Below are positions 30,040 through 38,401 of a stretch of 41,169 nucleotides of DNA, one piece after another. A model generated the notes under the pieces. That model saw nothing but the letters and a program-made list of their open reading frames with translations, was not told the DNA's origin and searched no databases. Made by a program: the position numbers and the translations under genes. The DNA lies in the NCBI GenBank assembly GCA_947631865.1, contig CANRNF010000020.1:1-41169 (forward strand), read 5' to 3'. The stretch comes from an uncultured Oscillospiraceae bacterium. Its GTDB lineage: Bacteria; Bacillota; Clostridia; Oscillospirales; Oscillospiraceae. Every line of letters starts with the position of its first letter. Position 1 is the first letter of the stretch.

Positions 30040-30885
30040 TCACAGCGCCAGCCGGTAGCACATGTACGCCCCCACGCAGCGGAAGCCCAAGGCCAGGGCG
30101 TCCGCCTGGGTCTCGTCGTCGTTGAAAAAGACCATGGACCCGGCCCCGTCGGCCTTGGCCCCGTTCAGGGCCGCCGTCACCAGCGCCCGGTAGGTCACAG
30201 CGTCATAGCCATCCCGGAAGAACACAGCGAATATCTCCCCCATCTCGTTGTCCCTCCTGGCCTGGAGGGCGCCCGCCGGCACGCCGCCGGGCATATACAG
30301 CAGCAGCCGCCACTCGTCCATGTCCGCCAGCAGCCGCTCCGAGTTCCAGTACATATCCTCGTGCGGGGCGTGAAGGGAACGGAACAGGTCAAAATTCTCC
30401 CGTGTCACCGGTATCACATCCGGGTCCGGCTGCCGGGGCTCGTAACGGTCCAGGTCGAACACATCGTTGAAATCCCGCTCAATGCAGACAAAGCCCCCTG
30501 CCTCCAGCGCCGCTTCCGCCTGGGTGTTCTCCCCGGGGAAGCCCAGATAGAGCTCGCTTCCGGGAAAGCGCTCCCGGGCGAAGGCGGTGAATTCCGCTAT
30601 AGCGTCCCCCATCCCCTCGGCGATACAGAAAGAGCAGGTGTCCAGATACTTATCCTCCGCCAAGTAATAATAATGTATCCACCCGGCGGCTCTGCCCTCC
30701 CGCTCATAGAGCAGGATCTCCTCGTTGTCCCGCTCAAAGGCTTTTTTTGCCCGGTCCACAAAATCCGCCCTGGTCTTGATCCCGTCCGTATAGGTGGGAT
30801 AGCCGGACCGGGCCGGGTCCAAAGCCAGCGCGTATGCAAAATCTATGTACTTGTCAAATTCCTCTCTCTTCAGCGGCGTCAGCAT
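30040..30885 (-). CDS. GNAT family N-acetyltransferase, two-domain
   Basis: 281 residues. The N-terminal GNAT-like half (1-140; EEILLYEREGRAAGWIHYYYL, ENTQAEAALEAGGFV) and a second half (150-281; GGVPAGALQARRDNEMGEIFAVFF, then NDDETQADALALGFR) look like tandem GNAT folds. The substrate is unknown. GAGGGAGAG precedes ATG 30885. It is last in the operon following the RNA methyltransferase, 12 nt after its stop. The acetyl-CoA loop is degenerate in the first half. Confidence 0.78.
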   Translation of the reverse strand: MLTPLKREEFDKYIDFAYALALDPARSGYPTYTDGIKTRADFVDRAKKAFERDNEEILLYEREGRAAGWIHYYYLAEDKYLDTCSFCIAEGMGDAIAEFTAFARERFPGSELYLGFPGENTQAEAALEAGGFVCIERDFNDVFDLDRYEPRQPDPDVIPVTRENFDLFRSLHAPHEDMYWNSERLLADMDEWRLLLYMPGGVPAGALQARRDNEMGEIFAVFFRDGYDAVTYRALVTAALNGAKADGAGSMVFFNDDETQADALALGFRCVGAYMCYRLAL

Positions 30886-30897
30886 CGTCTCTCTCCC

Positions 30898-32004
30898 TCA
30901 CCAGTACATATTCAGCCAGCACTGGATCATGCCGTTGTAGAGCTTGCGGCGTTTGGCGGCGGGGGCGCCATAGAGGCGCTCGAAGTCCGGCTCGGAGGAA
31001 ATGACGTACTTCCCCCAGTCCTCCAGGCCGCGCCAAGCCTGGCCCATGTCCCGGTAAAGGGCCTGGGCCTCCTCTCTTTCCAGCATCCGCTCCCCGTAGG
31101 GCGGGTTGCAGACGATCACGCCCTTCTCCCAAGGGGCGGGGGCGGTGCGGGCGTCGGCCACGGAAAAGGTGATGTCGGCCGCCACCCCGGCCCGCATGGC
31201 ATTCTCCCGGGCCAGGGCCACCGCCTTGGGGTCGATGTCCGAGGCGAAGATGTGATAATCGCCGTTATATTCCAGGCTCCGGGCCTCCTCGGCCGCCTCC
31301 CGCCACACCCTTGCGGGCAGGCCGGGCCAGCTCTGGGCGGCGAAGGACCTATGAAGTCCCGGGGCCCGGTTGCGGGCCATGAGGGCCGCCTCGATGGGGA
31401 TGGTGCCGCTGCCGCAGAAGGGGTCCCAGAGCGCATCCCGGCCCCGATAATGGGCGAAGCCCACCAGCCCCGCCGCCAGCGTCTCCCGCAGGGGCGCGGC
31501 CACGTGGCCGGGCCGGTAGCCCCGCTTGAAAAGGGGCGCGCCGGTGGTGTCCAGGAATATCTCCGCGCAGTCTTTGACGATGGAGAACTGCAGCTGGTAG
31601 AGCGCCCCGGTCTCCGGCAGCCACTGGACGTGATACGCCGCGCCCAGAGCCGTAGCCGCCGCCTTTTTGATGATCTTCTGGCAGTTGGGCACCGAGTGGA
31701 GCGCCGAGTCCAGGGAGTATCCCTTCACGGGGAACTGCCCGTCTTTCGGGATAAGCCTTGCCAAGGGCAGGGCCTTCACGCCCTCAAAAAGCTGGTCAAA
31801 GGTCCGGGCCTCGAAGCCCCCCAGGCGCAGCAGCACCCGCTCCCCGGTGCGCAGGCGGATATTGGCTTTGGCGCAGGCGGCGGCGTCCCCGGAAAAGCGG
31901 ACATGACCGTTCTCCGCCCGGACATTTTCGCAGCCCATGCGCCGCAGTTCCTCCGCCGCCGGGCCCTCCAGCCCGAACAGGCAGGGCACCATGAATTCAG
32001 ACAT
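30898..32004 (-). CDS. THUMP-domain SAM-dependent RNA methyltransferase (RlmL/YpsC-like)
   Basis: 368 residues. The N-terminal ferredoxin-like and THUMP domains (1-155) are followed by a Rossmann methyltransferase (160-368). Motifs: WDPFCGSGTIPIEAA for SAM, FASDIDPKAVALARENA, and the N6/N2 methylase signature VCNPPYGER. Relatives methylate G2445-type positions of 23S rRNA; the B. subtilis homologue is YpsC. The start overlaps the end of the yhaN-like gene by 8 nt, indicating coupling, with GAGGTGG just upstream. Confidence 0.92.
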   Translation of the reverse strand: MSEFMVPCLFGLEGPAAEELRRMGCENVRAENGHVRFSGDAAACAKANIRLRTGERVLLRLGGFEARTFDQLFEGVKALPLARLIPKDGQFPVKGYSLDSALHSVPNCQKIIKKAAATALGAAYHVQWLPETGALYQLQFSIVKDCAEIFLDTTGAPLFKRGYRPGHVAAPLRETLAAGLVGFAHYRGRDALWDPFCGSGTIPIEAALMARNRAPGLHRSFAAQSWPGLPARVWREAAEEARSLEYNGDYHIFASDIDPKAVALARENAMRAGVAADITFSVADARTAPAPWEKGVIVCNPPYGERMLEREEAQALYRDMGQAWRGLEDWGKYVISSEPDFERLYGAPAAKRRKLYNGMIQCWLNMYW

Positions 32005-33955
32005 GGTCCACCTCGATCTTCGTCACGTCGCTGTCGTCGGCAAAATATTCCCGCTCCCGGTCGTGGCAGGTGAACAGCAACACCTGCCGCTCCTTGGAGA
32101 GCGCCTTCAGCATGTCCAGCGCCCGCTCCATCCGGGCCTGGTCAAAGGCGGTCAGGGCGTCGTCCAGGACGATGGGGCAGGCCTGCTCCTTAGGCAGCAC
32201 CAAATCGCATACCGCGAGGCGCAGGGCCAGATACAGCTGGTCCTTCGTGCCCTGGGAGAGGTAGTCCGCCTCCCGGCCCACCGCGTCCCCGGCCCGCCGG
32301 GTCTTGGCGGACAGGTCCCTGGCCAGGGTGATCTCGTCATAGCGGCCGCCTGTGAGGCCGGCGAATATCTCCGCCGCTTTGGCCGCCACCATGGGGGTGA
32401 ACCGCTCCCGCAGGCCCGCGTCCGCCTCGCCCATGGCCTCGATAGCCAAGGTCAGGGCGCTCTCCTGGGCCAGCAGCTCCCGCCGCCGGGTCTGGCCCCG
32501 GTCCAGCTCCGAGCGCAGCACCATGGGGTCGCCCATAGCACGGGCCCGCCCCTCGGCCACGGCCCGCCGCTCCCGCAGGGCCTCTATGTCCCGCTGGCCC
32601 CGGGCCGCCGCCTGGGAGGCCCGGGCGGCCTCGCTGTCCCCGTGCTCAAAATCCAGGCCGTTCAGCACCGGCTCCTCGGAGGCTTTCCGCCGGTCCAGAG
32701 CCGCCTCCAGGGCGCTCTCCGCCCTGATCTCAGCCCGCCTCGCCTGAGACAGCTCCTCCCAGGCGCGGCTATAGTCCTCCAGCAGCTCCTCCATCTCCGA
32801 TGGCTCCCGGAGGCCGTACTTGTCCAAAAGTTCATACCGCCGATCCAGCAGGTCCTCCCGCCGGCGCTCCACATTTTTCCGCCACAGGACCACGCCCACG
32901 ACGAGGCCCGCGTAGACCGCGAGCGACGCCAGGCCGTAGGGGAAGAACAGCAGCGACACCGCGGCCGCCGCCAGGGCTCCCAGCACCAGGGCCAGGATCC
33001 CGATCCACGCCTTGGGCAGGCTTTCCGCCTGCCGCAGGAAGTCCTCCGCCTGGGCCATATCCGCGGCGGCGGTCTTTTCCGCCTCCTCCGGGCCCATGTC
33101 CCCGAAGGGGGTATCCGTTACCGCCCGGGCCGCGGCTTCCTTCTGCCGCCGGGCCTCGGTAAGATCGCTCTCCCGTGCCTGCACCGCCTCCCGCGCGGCG
33201 GCCAGCTCCGCCAGAGCCCTGCGCCGGGCCTCCGCCCGTGCCTCCTCCATCCGGCGGACAAGCTCCTCCTGCCGGGCCTCCGCATGGGAAAGCTCCTCCT
33301 CCAGCTGCCCCACGGCCCCGGCGGCCTGGTCCAGCTGCGCTATCTCCCGGCCCAGCCGGTCCAGCTCCCCTTCCAGTTCGGGCAGGGCGCCCCGCCGGCC
33401 GGAACGGCGCCGCCGCAGCCAGGTCCGCAGCCGGTCGTCCGTCTCAGAGAAGGACTGCTCCTCGTCCCCGGCGGACACGATGGCGGCGAACCGCTTTTCC
33501 AGCTCCGGGTCGTTGGTGACGCCCAGGCCCATCTGGCGGATGAAGGCGCTGCGCTCGAACACCTCCCGGGGCGCGCCGGTGAGGCTCTGGCCCGCCTCCT
33601 CGGCGGTGAGCCCCGCGGGCAGGTCCGTGCCGGTGACGGTGGCGGAGAAGGCCTGCATGGGCTGGTTTGCCCGCTCGGTCCAGCGGCGCAGGGTCACGGG
33701 GCCGTCACTCGTCTCTATATCCATGCTGCCGGACATAGGCGACCCGCTCCAGGGCAGGTACTTCACCTTGTCCGGCTGCTGGCCCTGTTTCGCCCGCTGG
33801 CCGGTGTCCACGCCGTAGAGCATGGCCCGCAGGAAGGCGCACCAGGTGGATTTGCCGCTTTCGTTGGGGGCGCTCAATATGTTGAGGCCGGGCCCCAGTT
33901 CCAGGCTCCGGCCCTCCAGCGTCCCGAACCACGCGGTCATTTTCTTGATGATCAT
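31997..33955 (-). CDS. yhaN: SbcC/YhaN-like AAA ATPase with central TM hairpin
   Basis: 652 residues. A split ABC-type ATPase: Walker A in NILSAPNESGKSTW (about 25-38), long coiled coils (about 170-260 and 370-480) broken by a hydrophobic TM hairpin (about 310-345), then signature SQGTKDQLYLALRLA, Walker B PIVLDDALTAFD, and the His switch FTCHDRE. Rad50-like ATPases of this kind pair with Mre11-like nucleases. The TM hairpin is the mark of YhaN. The yhaO-like nuclease is directly upstream, though separated by a 230-bp hairpin repeat. It likely acts in DNA end processing at the membrane. Confidence 0.88.
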   Translation of the reverse strand: MIIKKMTAWFGTLEGRSLELGPGLNILSAPNESGKSTWCAFLRAMLYGVDTGQRAKQGQQPDKVKYLPWSGSPMSGSMDIETSDGPVTLRRWTERANQPMQAFSATVTGTDLPAGLTAEEAGQSLTGAPREVFERSAFIRQMGLGVTNDPELEKRFAAIVSAGDEEQSFSETDDRLRTWLRRRRSGRRGALPELEGELDRLGREIAQLDQAAGAVGQLEEELSHAEARQEELVRRMEEARAEARRRALAELAAAREAVQARESDLTEARRQKEAAARAVTDTPFGDMGPEEAEKTAAADMAQAEDFLRQAESLPKAWIGILALVLGALAAAAVSLLFFPYGLASLAVYAGLVVGVVLWRKNVERRREDLLDRRYELLDKYGLREPSEMEELLEDYSRAWEELSQARRAEIRAESALEAALDRRKASEEPVLNGLDFEHGDSEAARASQAAARGQRDIEALRERRAVAEGRARAMGDPMVLRSELDRGQTRRRELLAQESALTLAIEAMGEADAGLRERFTPMVAAKAAEIFAGLTGGRYDEITLARDLSAKTRRAGDAVGREADYLSQGTKDQLYLALRLAVCDLVLPKEQACPIVLDDALTAFDQARMERALDMLKALSKERQVLLFTCHDREREYFADDSDVTKIEVDHV

Positions 33956-33978
33956 ATCTCTATACTATCTCCTTTTAG

Positions 33979-34204
33979 GCCCCCTTGCGTAAAGGGGGCT
34001 GTCGCCGCCGTCAGGCGGCGACTGAGGGATTGTCGTTTACAACCCCTCCACATCGTCGGAGCACGCGGTGCCAAGTCTCCCTTTGCCGCAAGCGGCAAAG
34101 CTCGAATGGCCCGCGGCTCCTCCTCTTCCCCACGCGACCCGCTTCGCTGGGCTCGCGCGGGGACCCCGAAATCCGCTCAGCACCTCCCCTTACACAGGGG
34201 AGGC
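33979..34204. repeat. Large multi-hairpin intergenic repeat (copy f)
   Basis: About 226 bp between the yhaO-like and yhaN-like genes. The left terminal hairpin is GCCCCCTT/AAAGGGGGC, followed by GCCGCC/GGCGGC with CGACTGAGGGATTGT. The centre is longer than in other copies and holds hairpins TTTGCCGC/GCGGCAAA and CACGCG.../CGCGCGG. The right hairpin is CCTCCCC/GGGGAGG followed by CGTTTTTTC on the plus strand. No gene is visible. It interrupts what is elsewhere a continuous operon. Confidence 0.75.
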
Positions 34205-34214
34205 GTTTTTTCTT

Positions 34215-35318
34215 TTATGCCAAGGGCGGCTCTTCGCTTCCCTCCAGCGCCTGCAGCCCATATCGCGCGGCCAGCTCGATGTTTGCCCGCTCGGCATCCG
34301 TCCCGGCGGCCTCGTACCGCTTCCACAGCCCGTCCAGGAACAGGCCCTTGAGGCTCACCACCTCCCGGCCCTCCCACACGTCCCGGCGCAGGACCGTCTC
34401 GTCCCGCAGCTCCAGGGCGAAAAAGCGGCCCTCAAGAGCGCTCATGAGCCCCGGCAGGTCCGGAGCCATCTCCGGTGCGCCCCGCAGGAGGATGCGGTAT
34501 ATGTCCCGGGAGCCGTCCCGGCCCAGGGCGTCCAGCACCGTGCTCAGATGGTCCCGGCTCTCCGTCAGGTCCACGGCCAGCACCTCGTAGCGCCGGCCGC
34601 CCAGGTCCGCCAGCCGGGCCGTACAGGCCTCCGGGCCGACTTCGGCGATGATAACGCCTTTCTCCCCGGTCTCGTCAAAGCCCCGGCCCTCGGGGCAGCC
34701 GGGCCAGGCGTAAAAAGTCTCTCCCGCCCGGCGCAGGCCGCTGAACGCGTGGCTGTGGCCCAGGGCCACATAGTCCATGCCGCTGCGGGCGATGTCCTCC
34801 TCGGATATGGGCCCATAGGGGGACGAGGGGTCGCCCACCTCCCCGTGCAGGACCATGATATCCAGCGTGTCCCCGGCCTTTTCCGCCTCGAAGCCAGCCA
34901 GGGGCGCCTTCCGGTACTTGCCCGTGAAGGCCGCGCCCCAGACCCGGGCGTTCAGTTCTGGGACCTCAACGCACTCTATCTTTTCGCCCGTGAACACGTG
35001 GACATTCACCCCCAGGTCCAGCCGGGCCCATGGAGAGCGTGGGCCGTACCAGTCGTGATTGCCCGGCGCGACGAATACGGGCACGCCCCAGGAAGGCAGC
35101 GTCTGCTCCAAAAGCCGGGCCGTCTCCGGAAAGGGCGCGTCCGCGTCAAAGAGGTCTCCCGCCAGCAGGGCCAGCTGGACCCCCTCGCTTTTGATGATCT
35201 CCCCCATCTTCGCGAGAAGGGCCCGCTGCTCGCTGCGGCGCAGGGCGGCCTTGTCCCGCCCCAGGGCCTGGAAGGGGGAATCCAGGTGCAGGTCCGCGGC
35301 GTGCAATACCTTTATCAT
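34215..35318 (-). CDS. yhaO: Mre11/SbcD-like metallophosphoesterase nuclease (YhaO-like)
   Basis: 367 residues. Calcineurin-type phosphoesterase motifs: VLHAADLHLDSPF (D-x-H), LLAGDLFDAD (G-D), FVAPGNHDW (GNHD), VLHGEVG and ALGHSHAF (GHSH). A C-terminal domain follows (about 240-367). It is expected to be a DNA exonuclease partnered with the YhaN-like ATPase, as sbcCD or yhaNO. The start at 35318 overlaps the ymdB stop (ATGA), so translation is coupled; it has no independent ribosome site. Confidence 0.92.
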   Translation of the reverse strand: MIKVLHAADLHLDSPFQALGRDKAALRRSEQRALLAKMGEIIKSEGVQLALLAGDLFDADAPFPETARLLEQTLPSWGVPVFVAPGNHDWYGPRSPWARLDLGVNVHVFTGEKIECVEVPELNARVWGAAFTGKYRKAPLAGFEAEKAGDTLDIMVLHGEVGDPSSPYGPISEEDIARSGMDYVALGHSHAFSGLRRAGETFYAWPGCPEGRGFDETGEKGVIIAEVGPEACTARLADLGGRRYEVLAVDLTESRDHLSTVLDALGRDGSRDIYRILLRGAPEMAPDLPGLMSALEGRFFALELRDETVLRRDVWEGREVVSLKGLFLDGLWKRYEAAGTDAERANIELAARYGLQALEGSEEPPLA

Positions 35319-36094
35319 AGGATACGAAGGGCCTCCGCCCCCACGCACAGGCCGGTGTCCGTGTCGATGTCGAACACACAGCACTCCATTTTCCCGTCCC
35401 CGTCCCCGGACTTATAGCGCATGGGGGGGTCGCCCAGGAAGCGGTTGATGGACTGGTCCACGTCGATGCCCAGCACGCTGTGGCTGGCGCCGGTCATGCC
35501 CAGGTCGCTGATGAACCCCGTGCCCCCGGGCAGCACGCCCGCATCCGAGGTCTGCACGTGGGTGTGGGTGCCCCAGACGGCGCTGACCCGTCCGTCCAGA
35601 AAGTAGCCCATGGCCAGGCGCTCGCTGGTGCCCTCGGCGTGCATGTCCACCAGGGTGATCTTCGGCTTGGGGTCCAGCTCCTTTAAGAGCACGTCCACCT
35701 CCACAAAGGGGTTGTCCGTGTTGGGGTCCAGGGTGAACCGGCCCATCAAATTAATGACGCAGATCTCCCCATAGGGAGTGCGGTATATCCCGTATCCCCG
35801 GCCGGGGCACTGGGGCGCGAAGTTCAGGGGCCTGAGCACATGCACGTTGTCCGCGAGATAGGGCTTTAGCTCCCACCGGACCCAGGTGTGGTTGCCAAGG
35901 GTCACCACGTCCGCCCCGGCGTTCAGGATGCGGTCGCACTGCTCCGGCGTCACGCCCACCACGTTGGCGTTCTCCCCGTTCACCACTGTGAAGGCGATGC
36001 CCCGTTCCCGGCGGATGGTCTTCAGATGCTTTTCCAGGAAGGCGAGCCCCGGCGCGCCGCACACGTCGCCTACCGCCAATATACTGATGATCAT
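35315..36094 (-). CDS. ymdB: YmdB metallophosphodiesterase (TIGR00282)
   Basis: 259 residues, the usual length. Motifs: ILAVGDVCGAPG, VVNGENANVVGVTP, VVTLGNHTWVRWE, VDMHAEGTSERLAMGYFLDGRVSAVWGTHTHVQT, and GMTGASHSVLG. Members form tetramers and hydrolyse 2',3'-cyclic nucleotides. In B. subtilis YmdB affects biofilm and RNA turnover. GAGGAG precedes ATG 36094 by 6 nt. It heads the operon to yhaO-like, then yhaN-like after the repeat, and is divergent from the 53-residue ORF. Confidence 0.96.
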   Translation of the reverse strand: MIISILAVGDVCGAPGLAFLEKHLKTIRRERGIAFTVVNGENANVVGVTPEQCDRILNAGADVVTLGNHTWVRWELKPYLADNVHVLRPLNFAPQCPGRGYGIYRTPYGEICVINLMGRFTLDPNTDNPFVEVDVLLKELDPKPKITLVDMHAEGTSERLAMGYFLDGRVSAVWGTHTHVQTSDAGVLPGGTGFISDLGMTGASHSVLGIDVDQSINRFLGDPPMRYKSGDGDGKMECCVFDIDTDTGLCVGAEALRIL

Positions 36095-36177
36095 AAGACG
36101 CTCCTCGAAAAAATGTCAGTTACATTAAATATATCATGTTTCCTTGGGAAATACTAGCGGTGAAAGAGGGGTAAAGC

Positions 36178-36339
36178 ATGAATAATATGTCGTTTATCAA
36201 GGGCATGGGGCTCGGCCTCGCGGTGGGCTCCATGGTGGGTATGATCGCCGTGCCGAAGAAGAAAAAGATCAACGTCGGCAAGGCCCTCAAGTCCATGGGC
36301 GACGTGATGGACAACGTCGCCGGCGCCATCGGCCTGTAA
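36178..36339 (+). CDS. Small protein with glycine-rich hydrophobic N-terminus (53 aa)
   Basis: The ORF encodes MNNMSFIKGMGLGLAVGS..., with a hydrophobic, Gly/Met-rich segment (about 5-25) then a very basic PKKKK and an amphipathic helix (about 33-53). GAGGGG lies 6 nt upstream. It resembles short YtxH-like or spore-associated small proteins of Clostridia, in my judgement, but I do not recognise a named family. It lies between ymdB (divergent) and tRNA-Arg. The base composition and codon use match the GC-rich chromosome, so it is not part of the adjacent island. Confidence 0.65.
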   Translation: MNNMSFIKGMGLGLAVGSMVGMIAVPKKKKINVGKALKSMGDVMDNVAGAIGL

Positions 36340-36362
36340 AAGGGATTTTTCCAAATACCCCC

Positions 36363-36391
36363 TTGCATTCTGTCCGGGCTTATGCTATTAT
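36363..36391 (+). promoter_or_regulatory. tRNA-Arg promoter
   Basis: TTGCAT (36363-36368), 17-bp spacer, TATTAT (36386-36391), 12 bp before the first base of the tRNA. Confidence 0.7.
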
Positions 36392-36403
36392 ACTTTGGCA
36401 CAA

Positions 36404-36480
36404 GCGGCATTAGCTCAGCTGGATAGAGCGTCTGGCTACGGACCAGAAGGCCGGGGGTTCGAATCCCTCATGCCGTGCCA
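36404..36480 (+). tRNA. tRNA-Arg (anticodon ACG)
   Basis: A complete cloverleaf. Acceptor stem GCGGCAT with ATGCCGT (G-T at the first pair), D stem GCTC/GAGC, anticodon stem TCTGG/CCAGA with loop CTACGGA, T stem GGGGG/CCCTC with loop TTCGAAT, then G and encoded CCA. The anticodon ACG reads CGU and, after editing to inosine, CGC and CGA. It is followed by a terminator and the integrase gene, so it is the likely integration target. Confidence 0.97.
36440..36480 (+). other. Probable attachment site (attL side) in the tRNA-Arg 3' half
   Basis: Tyrosine-integrase elements usually recombine in the T arm and 3' end of a tRNA, restoring it. The integrase gene starts 200 bp downstream and composition falls right after the tRNA. 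The matching copy of the tRNA end (attR) is not in this window, so the exact core is undefined. Confidence 0.45.
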
Positions 36481-36484
36481 AAGG

Positions 36485-36525
36485 AATCCCTGGAACCGTA
36501 ATGGTTCCAGGGATTTTCCTTTTTC
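36485..36525 (+). terminator. Terminator after tRNA-Arg
   Basis: A 13-bp perfect stem (36485-36497 with 36503-36515), 5-nt loop, then TTCCTTTTTCTT. Confidence 0.88.
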
Positions 36526-36600
36526 TTCCATTTCTAAAATTATCGAAATTGGTGCATTTTTGGTGCACTGCCAGCTAAAAATCCGCAGATTCCAGAAAAC

Positions 36601-36629
36601 TTGACGCTTCTTGAAAACTGTTATAGAAT
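36601..36629 (+). promoter_or_regulatory. Integrase promoter
   Basis: TTGACG (36601-36606), 17-bp spacer, TAGAAT (36624-36629). A tandem GGTGCA repeat at 36552-36567, between the terminator and this promoter, could be an arm-type integrase site. Confidence 0.55.
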
Positions 36630-36680
36630 GTTAAAGATAATGATACAGATTTTATTGCTTGCATATCCTGGAGGGGCAAA

Positions 36681-38087
36681 ATGAGCAACATAGTACCACG
36701 AGAAGGTAAGAACGGAGTTGCATATCGTTTCACCGTCTGCTTGGGGAAAGACTCTGAAGGAAAGCAAATCCGCCGCACAAAGACATGGCACCCAGAGCCT
36801 AATATGACACGCAGGCAGGCGGACAAGGCTGCAGAGAAGGAATATTATGATTTTGAGCGTCGAATTCGTTATGGTTTCGCGCCCGATGCGCGGATAACAT
36901 TTGAGGAATATGCCGAGACGGTCTTGACTCGCATGGAGGCAGAGGGCAAAAAGCACAAATCTGTTTTGTCCTATCGCAATCTCCTCAAACGAATCAATCC
37001 CGCCATTGGCTTTATGCGTCTTACCGAGATTCGTCCTGCACACCTAAACGAATTTTACAATATGTTGGCAAAAACACAAACGAGTGGCTCTGACTTTGCC
37101 ACACCCATTCCCACATTCAAGGACGAACTTAAGCGGCTTGGCTATACGCAGAAGGCGCTGGCCGAAGCCTCCGGGCTATCAAAAACAACCATCGAAAAAC
37201 TCTATGCCGGGAATCGTGTTGCAACGGACACGGCGAAAAAACTTTGCTCATCTCTCGGTATTCCGCCCGAAAAATTCTTTTGTATACATACAGAGTCAAG
37301 AACACTCTCCTATTCAACAATACTACGCTACCATCAATGTATTAGAGCGATTCTCGGGCGGGCGGAAAAAGAGATGCTCGTGGAGTACAATGCGGCCGAG
37401 AGGGCTTCGCCTCCTTCTCCTCATAGACAGGAAGCGGAGTCATATACCCCCGAGGAGGTTCAGGCCATTGTCGCCGCCCTCAAGAGCGAGCCCATCAAAT
37501 GGGCCGCAATTGTGCATATGCTTGCCGCCACCGGTGGAAGGCGCGGAGAAGTGCTGGGCCTCATGTGGACTGACCTTGATTTCTCGACCGGTAGTCTCAC
37601 CATTTCCCGCGCATTGCTTTATTCTCCTGACCGCGGCCTTTATGTGGACGATACGAAGACCCGTAATATTAGGCACCTGTATATAGGGGCCGAAACATTA
37701 AACGTCCTCACCGAGTATCGGAACTGGCAGGATGAAACCAAACGCAAAATGGGAGACCAATGGCAGCAAACAGGGTATATCTTCACGCGGGAGGACGGCC
37801 GGCCAGTCCATCCGGACAGCCTAAACACATGGTTGGATAAATTTGCCGCCCGTCACAATCTGCCGCACATTAATCCTCATAAGTTTCGGCATACGGCAGC
37901 GTCCATATTGATAAGAAATAATGTTGACCCTCGCACAGCCGCCACTCACCTCGGGCATACCCGGACCTCTACCACTCTGGATATTTATTCCCACATCTAT
38001 GACAAAGACAGCGCCGAAGCCGCCGCTAGCAGAACTATCGCTTCCGTCGTATATGCGACGCCTTCTGACGATGACCTGCCATTTTAG
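36681..38087 (+). CDS. int: Tyrosine recombinase/integrase with inserted XRE helix-turn-helix
   Basis: 468 residues. An N-terminal arm-binding region (1-65) leads to a core-binding SAM-like domain (about 72-135 and 205-245) split by an XRE-type HTH (about 145-200; YTQKALAEASGLSKTTIEKLYAGN). The catalytic domain (255-450) has R287 (TGGRRGE), K326 (DTKTRN), H400 and R403 (HKFR), H426 (LGHTRTS) and nucleophile Y436 (LDIYSH), so it should be active. It integrates and excises the element at the tRNA. GGAGGGG precedes the ATG. Composition is clearly lower in GC than the chromosome to the left. Confidence 0.93.
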   Translation: MSNIVPREGKNGVAYRFTVCLGKDSEGKQIRRTKTWHPEPNMTRRQADKAAEKEYYDFERRIRYGFAPDARITFEEYAETVLTRMEAEGKKHKSVLSYRNLLKRINPAIGFMRLTEIRPAHLNEFYNMLAKTQTSGSDFATPIPTFKDELKRLGYTQKALAEASGLSKTTIEKLYAGNRVATDTAKKLCSSLGIPPEKFFCIHTESRTLSYSTILRYHQCIRAILGRAEKEMLVEYNAAERASPPSPHRQEAESYTPEEVQAIVAALKSEPIKWAAIVHMLAATGGRRGEVLGLMWTDLDFSTGSLTISRALLYSPDRGLYVDDTKTRNIRHLYIGAETLNVLTEYRNWQDETKRKMGDQWQQTGYIFTREDGRPVHPDSLNTWLDKFAARHNLPHINPHKFRHTAASILIRNNVDPRTAATHLGHTRTSTTLDIYSHIYDKDSAEAAASRTIASVVYATPSDDDLPF

Positions 38088-38090
38088 CAT

Positions 38091-38114
38091 AAAAAAAGGG
38101 CTCAACATGAGCCC
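38091..38114 (-). terminator. Terminator overlapping the end of the excisionase-like gene
   Basis: GGGCTC 38098-38103 with GAGCCC 38109-38114; on the minus strand followed by TTTTTTTATG. The loop contains the stop codon of the 38102-38320 gene, and the stem encodes its last residues. Confidence 0.8.
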
Positions 38115-38320
38115 AAGTAAGATATAAGCGAGTCAAGATTGATTAAATACTTCGTGCCAATACGGACGGTTTCAATTTCGCCCGTAGCCACCAGTCTTCG
38201 CAAAGCAGTTTTGGTGAGCGCGGTGTCTGGGTCGCTGTCTCTGATAATGGCAGCAGCTTGGTCGATTGTTCTCATCTTAGGCACTGGCGCCATCTGGCAT
38301 TGCATTTCATTTTCTCGCAT
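38102..38320 (-). CDS. Excisionase-like helix-turn-helix protein
   Basis: 72 residues. The winged-helix/MerR-like excisionase pattern: TIDQAAAIIRDSDPDTALTKTALRRLVATGEIETVRIGTKYLINLDSLISYL, with the recognition helix followed by the wing motif G-T-K-Y-L-I. Such proteins help integrases excise mobile elements or act as regulators. It converges on the integrase gene. ATG 38320 has GGGG 9 nt upstream. The C-terminal residues overlap its own terminator. Low GC, like the rest of the island. Confidence 0.78.
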   Translation of the reverse strand: MRENEMQCQMAPVPKMRTIDQAAAIIRDSDPDTALTKTALRRLVATGEIETVRIGTKYLINLDSLISYLGSC

Positions 38321-38401
38321 TTACATCAGCCCCTTCGTGTAACATCGTACCACAGGGCATAAAAATAAAAAATGAAAACTTTGTATCTTAAAGGAGAAGA
38401 T

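Noticed and set aside
31937..34351. Open frame of 800 codons across the yhaN-like and methyltransferase genes
   Set aside because: It is antisense to well-supported genes and crosses a hairpin repeat; it is low-complexity and a by-product of high GC.
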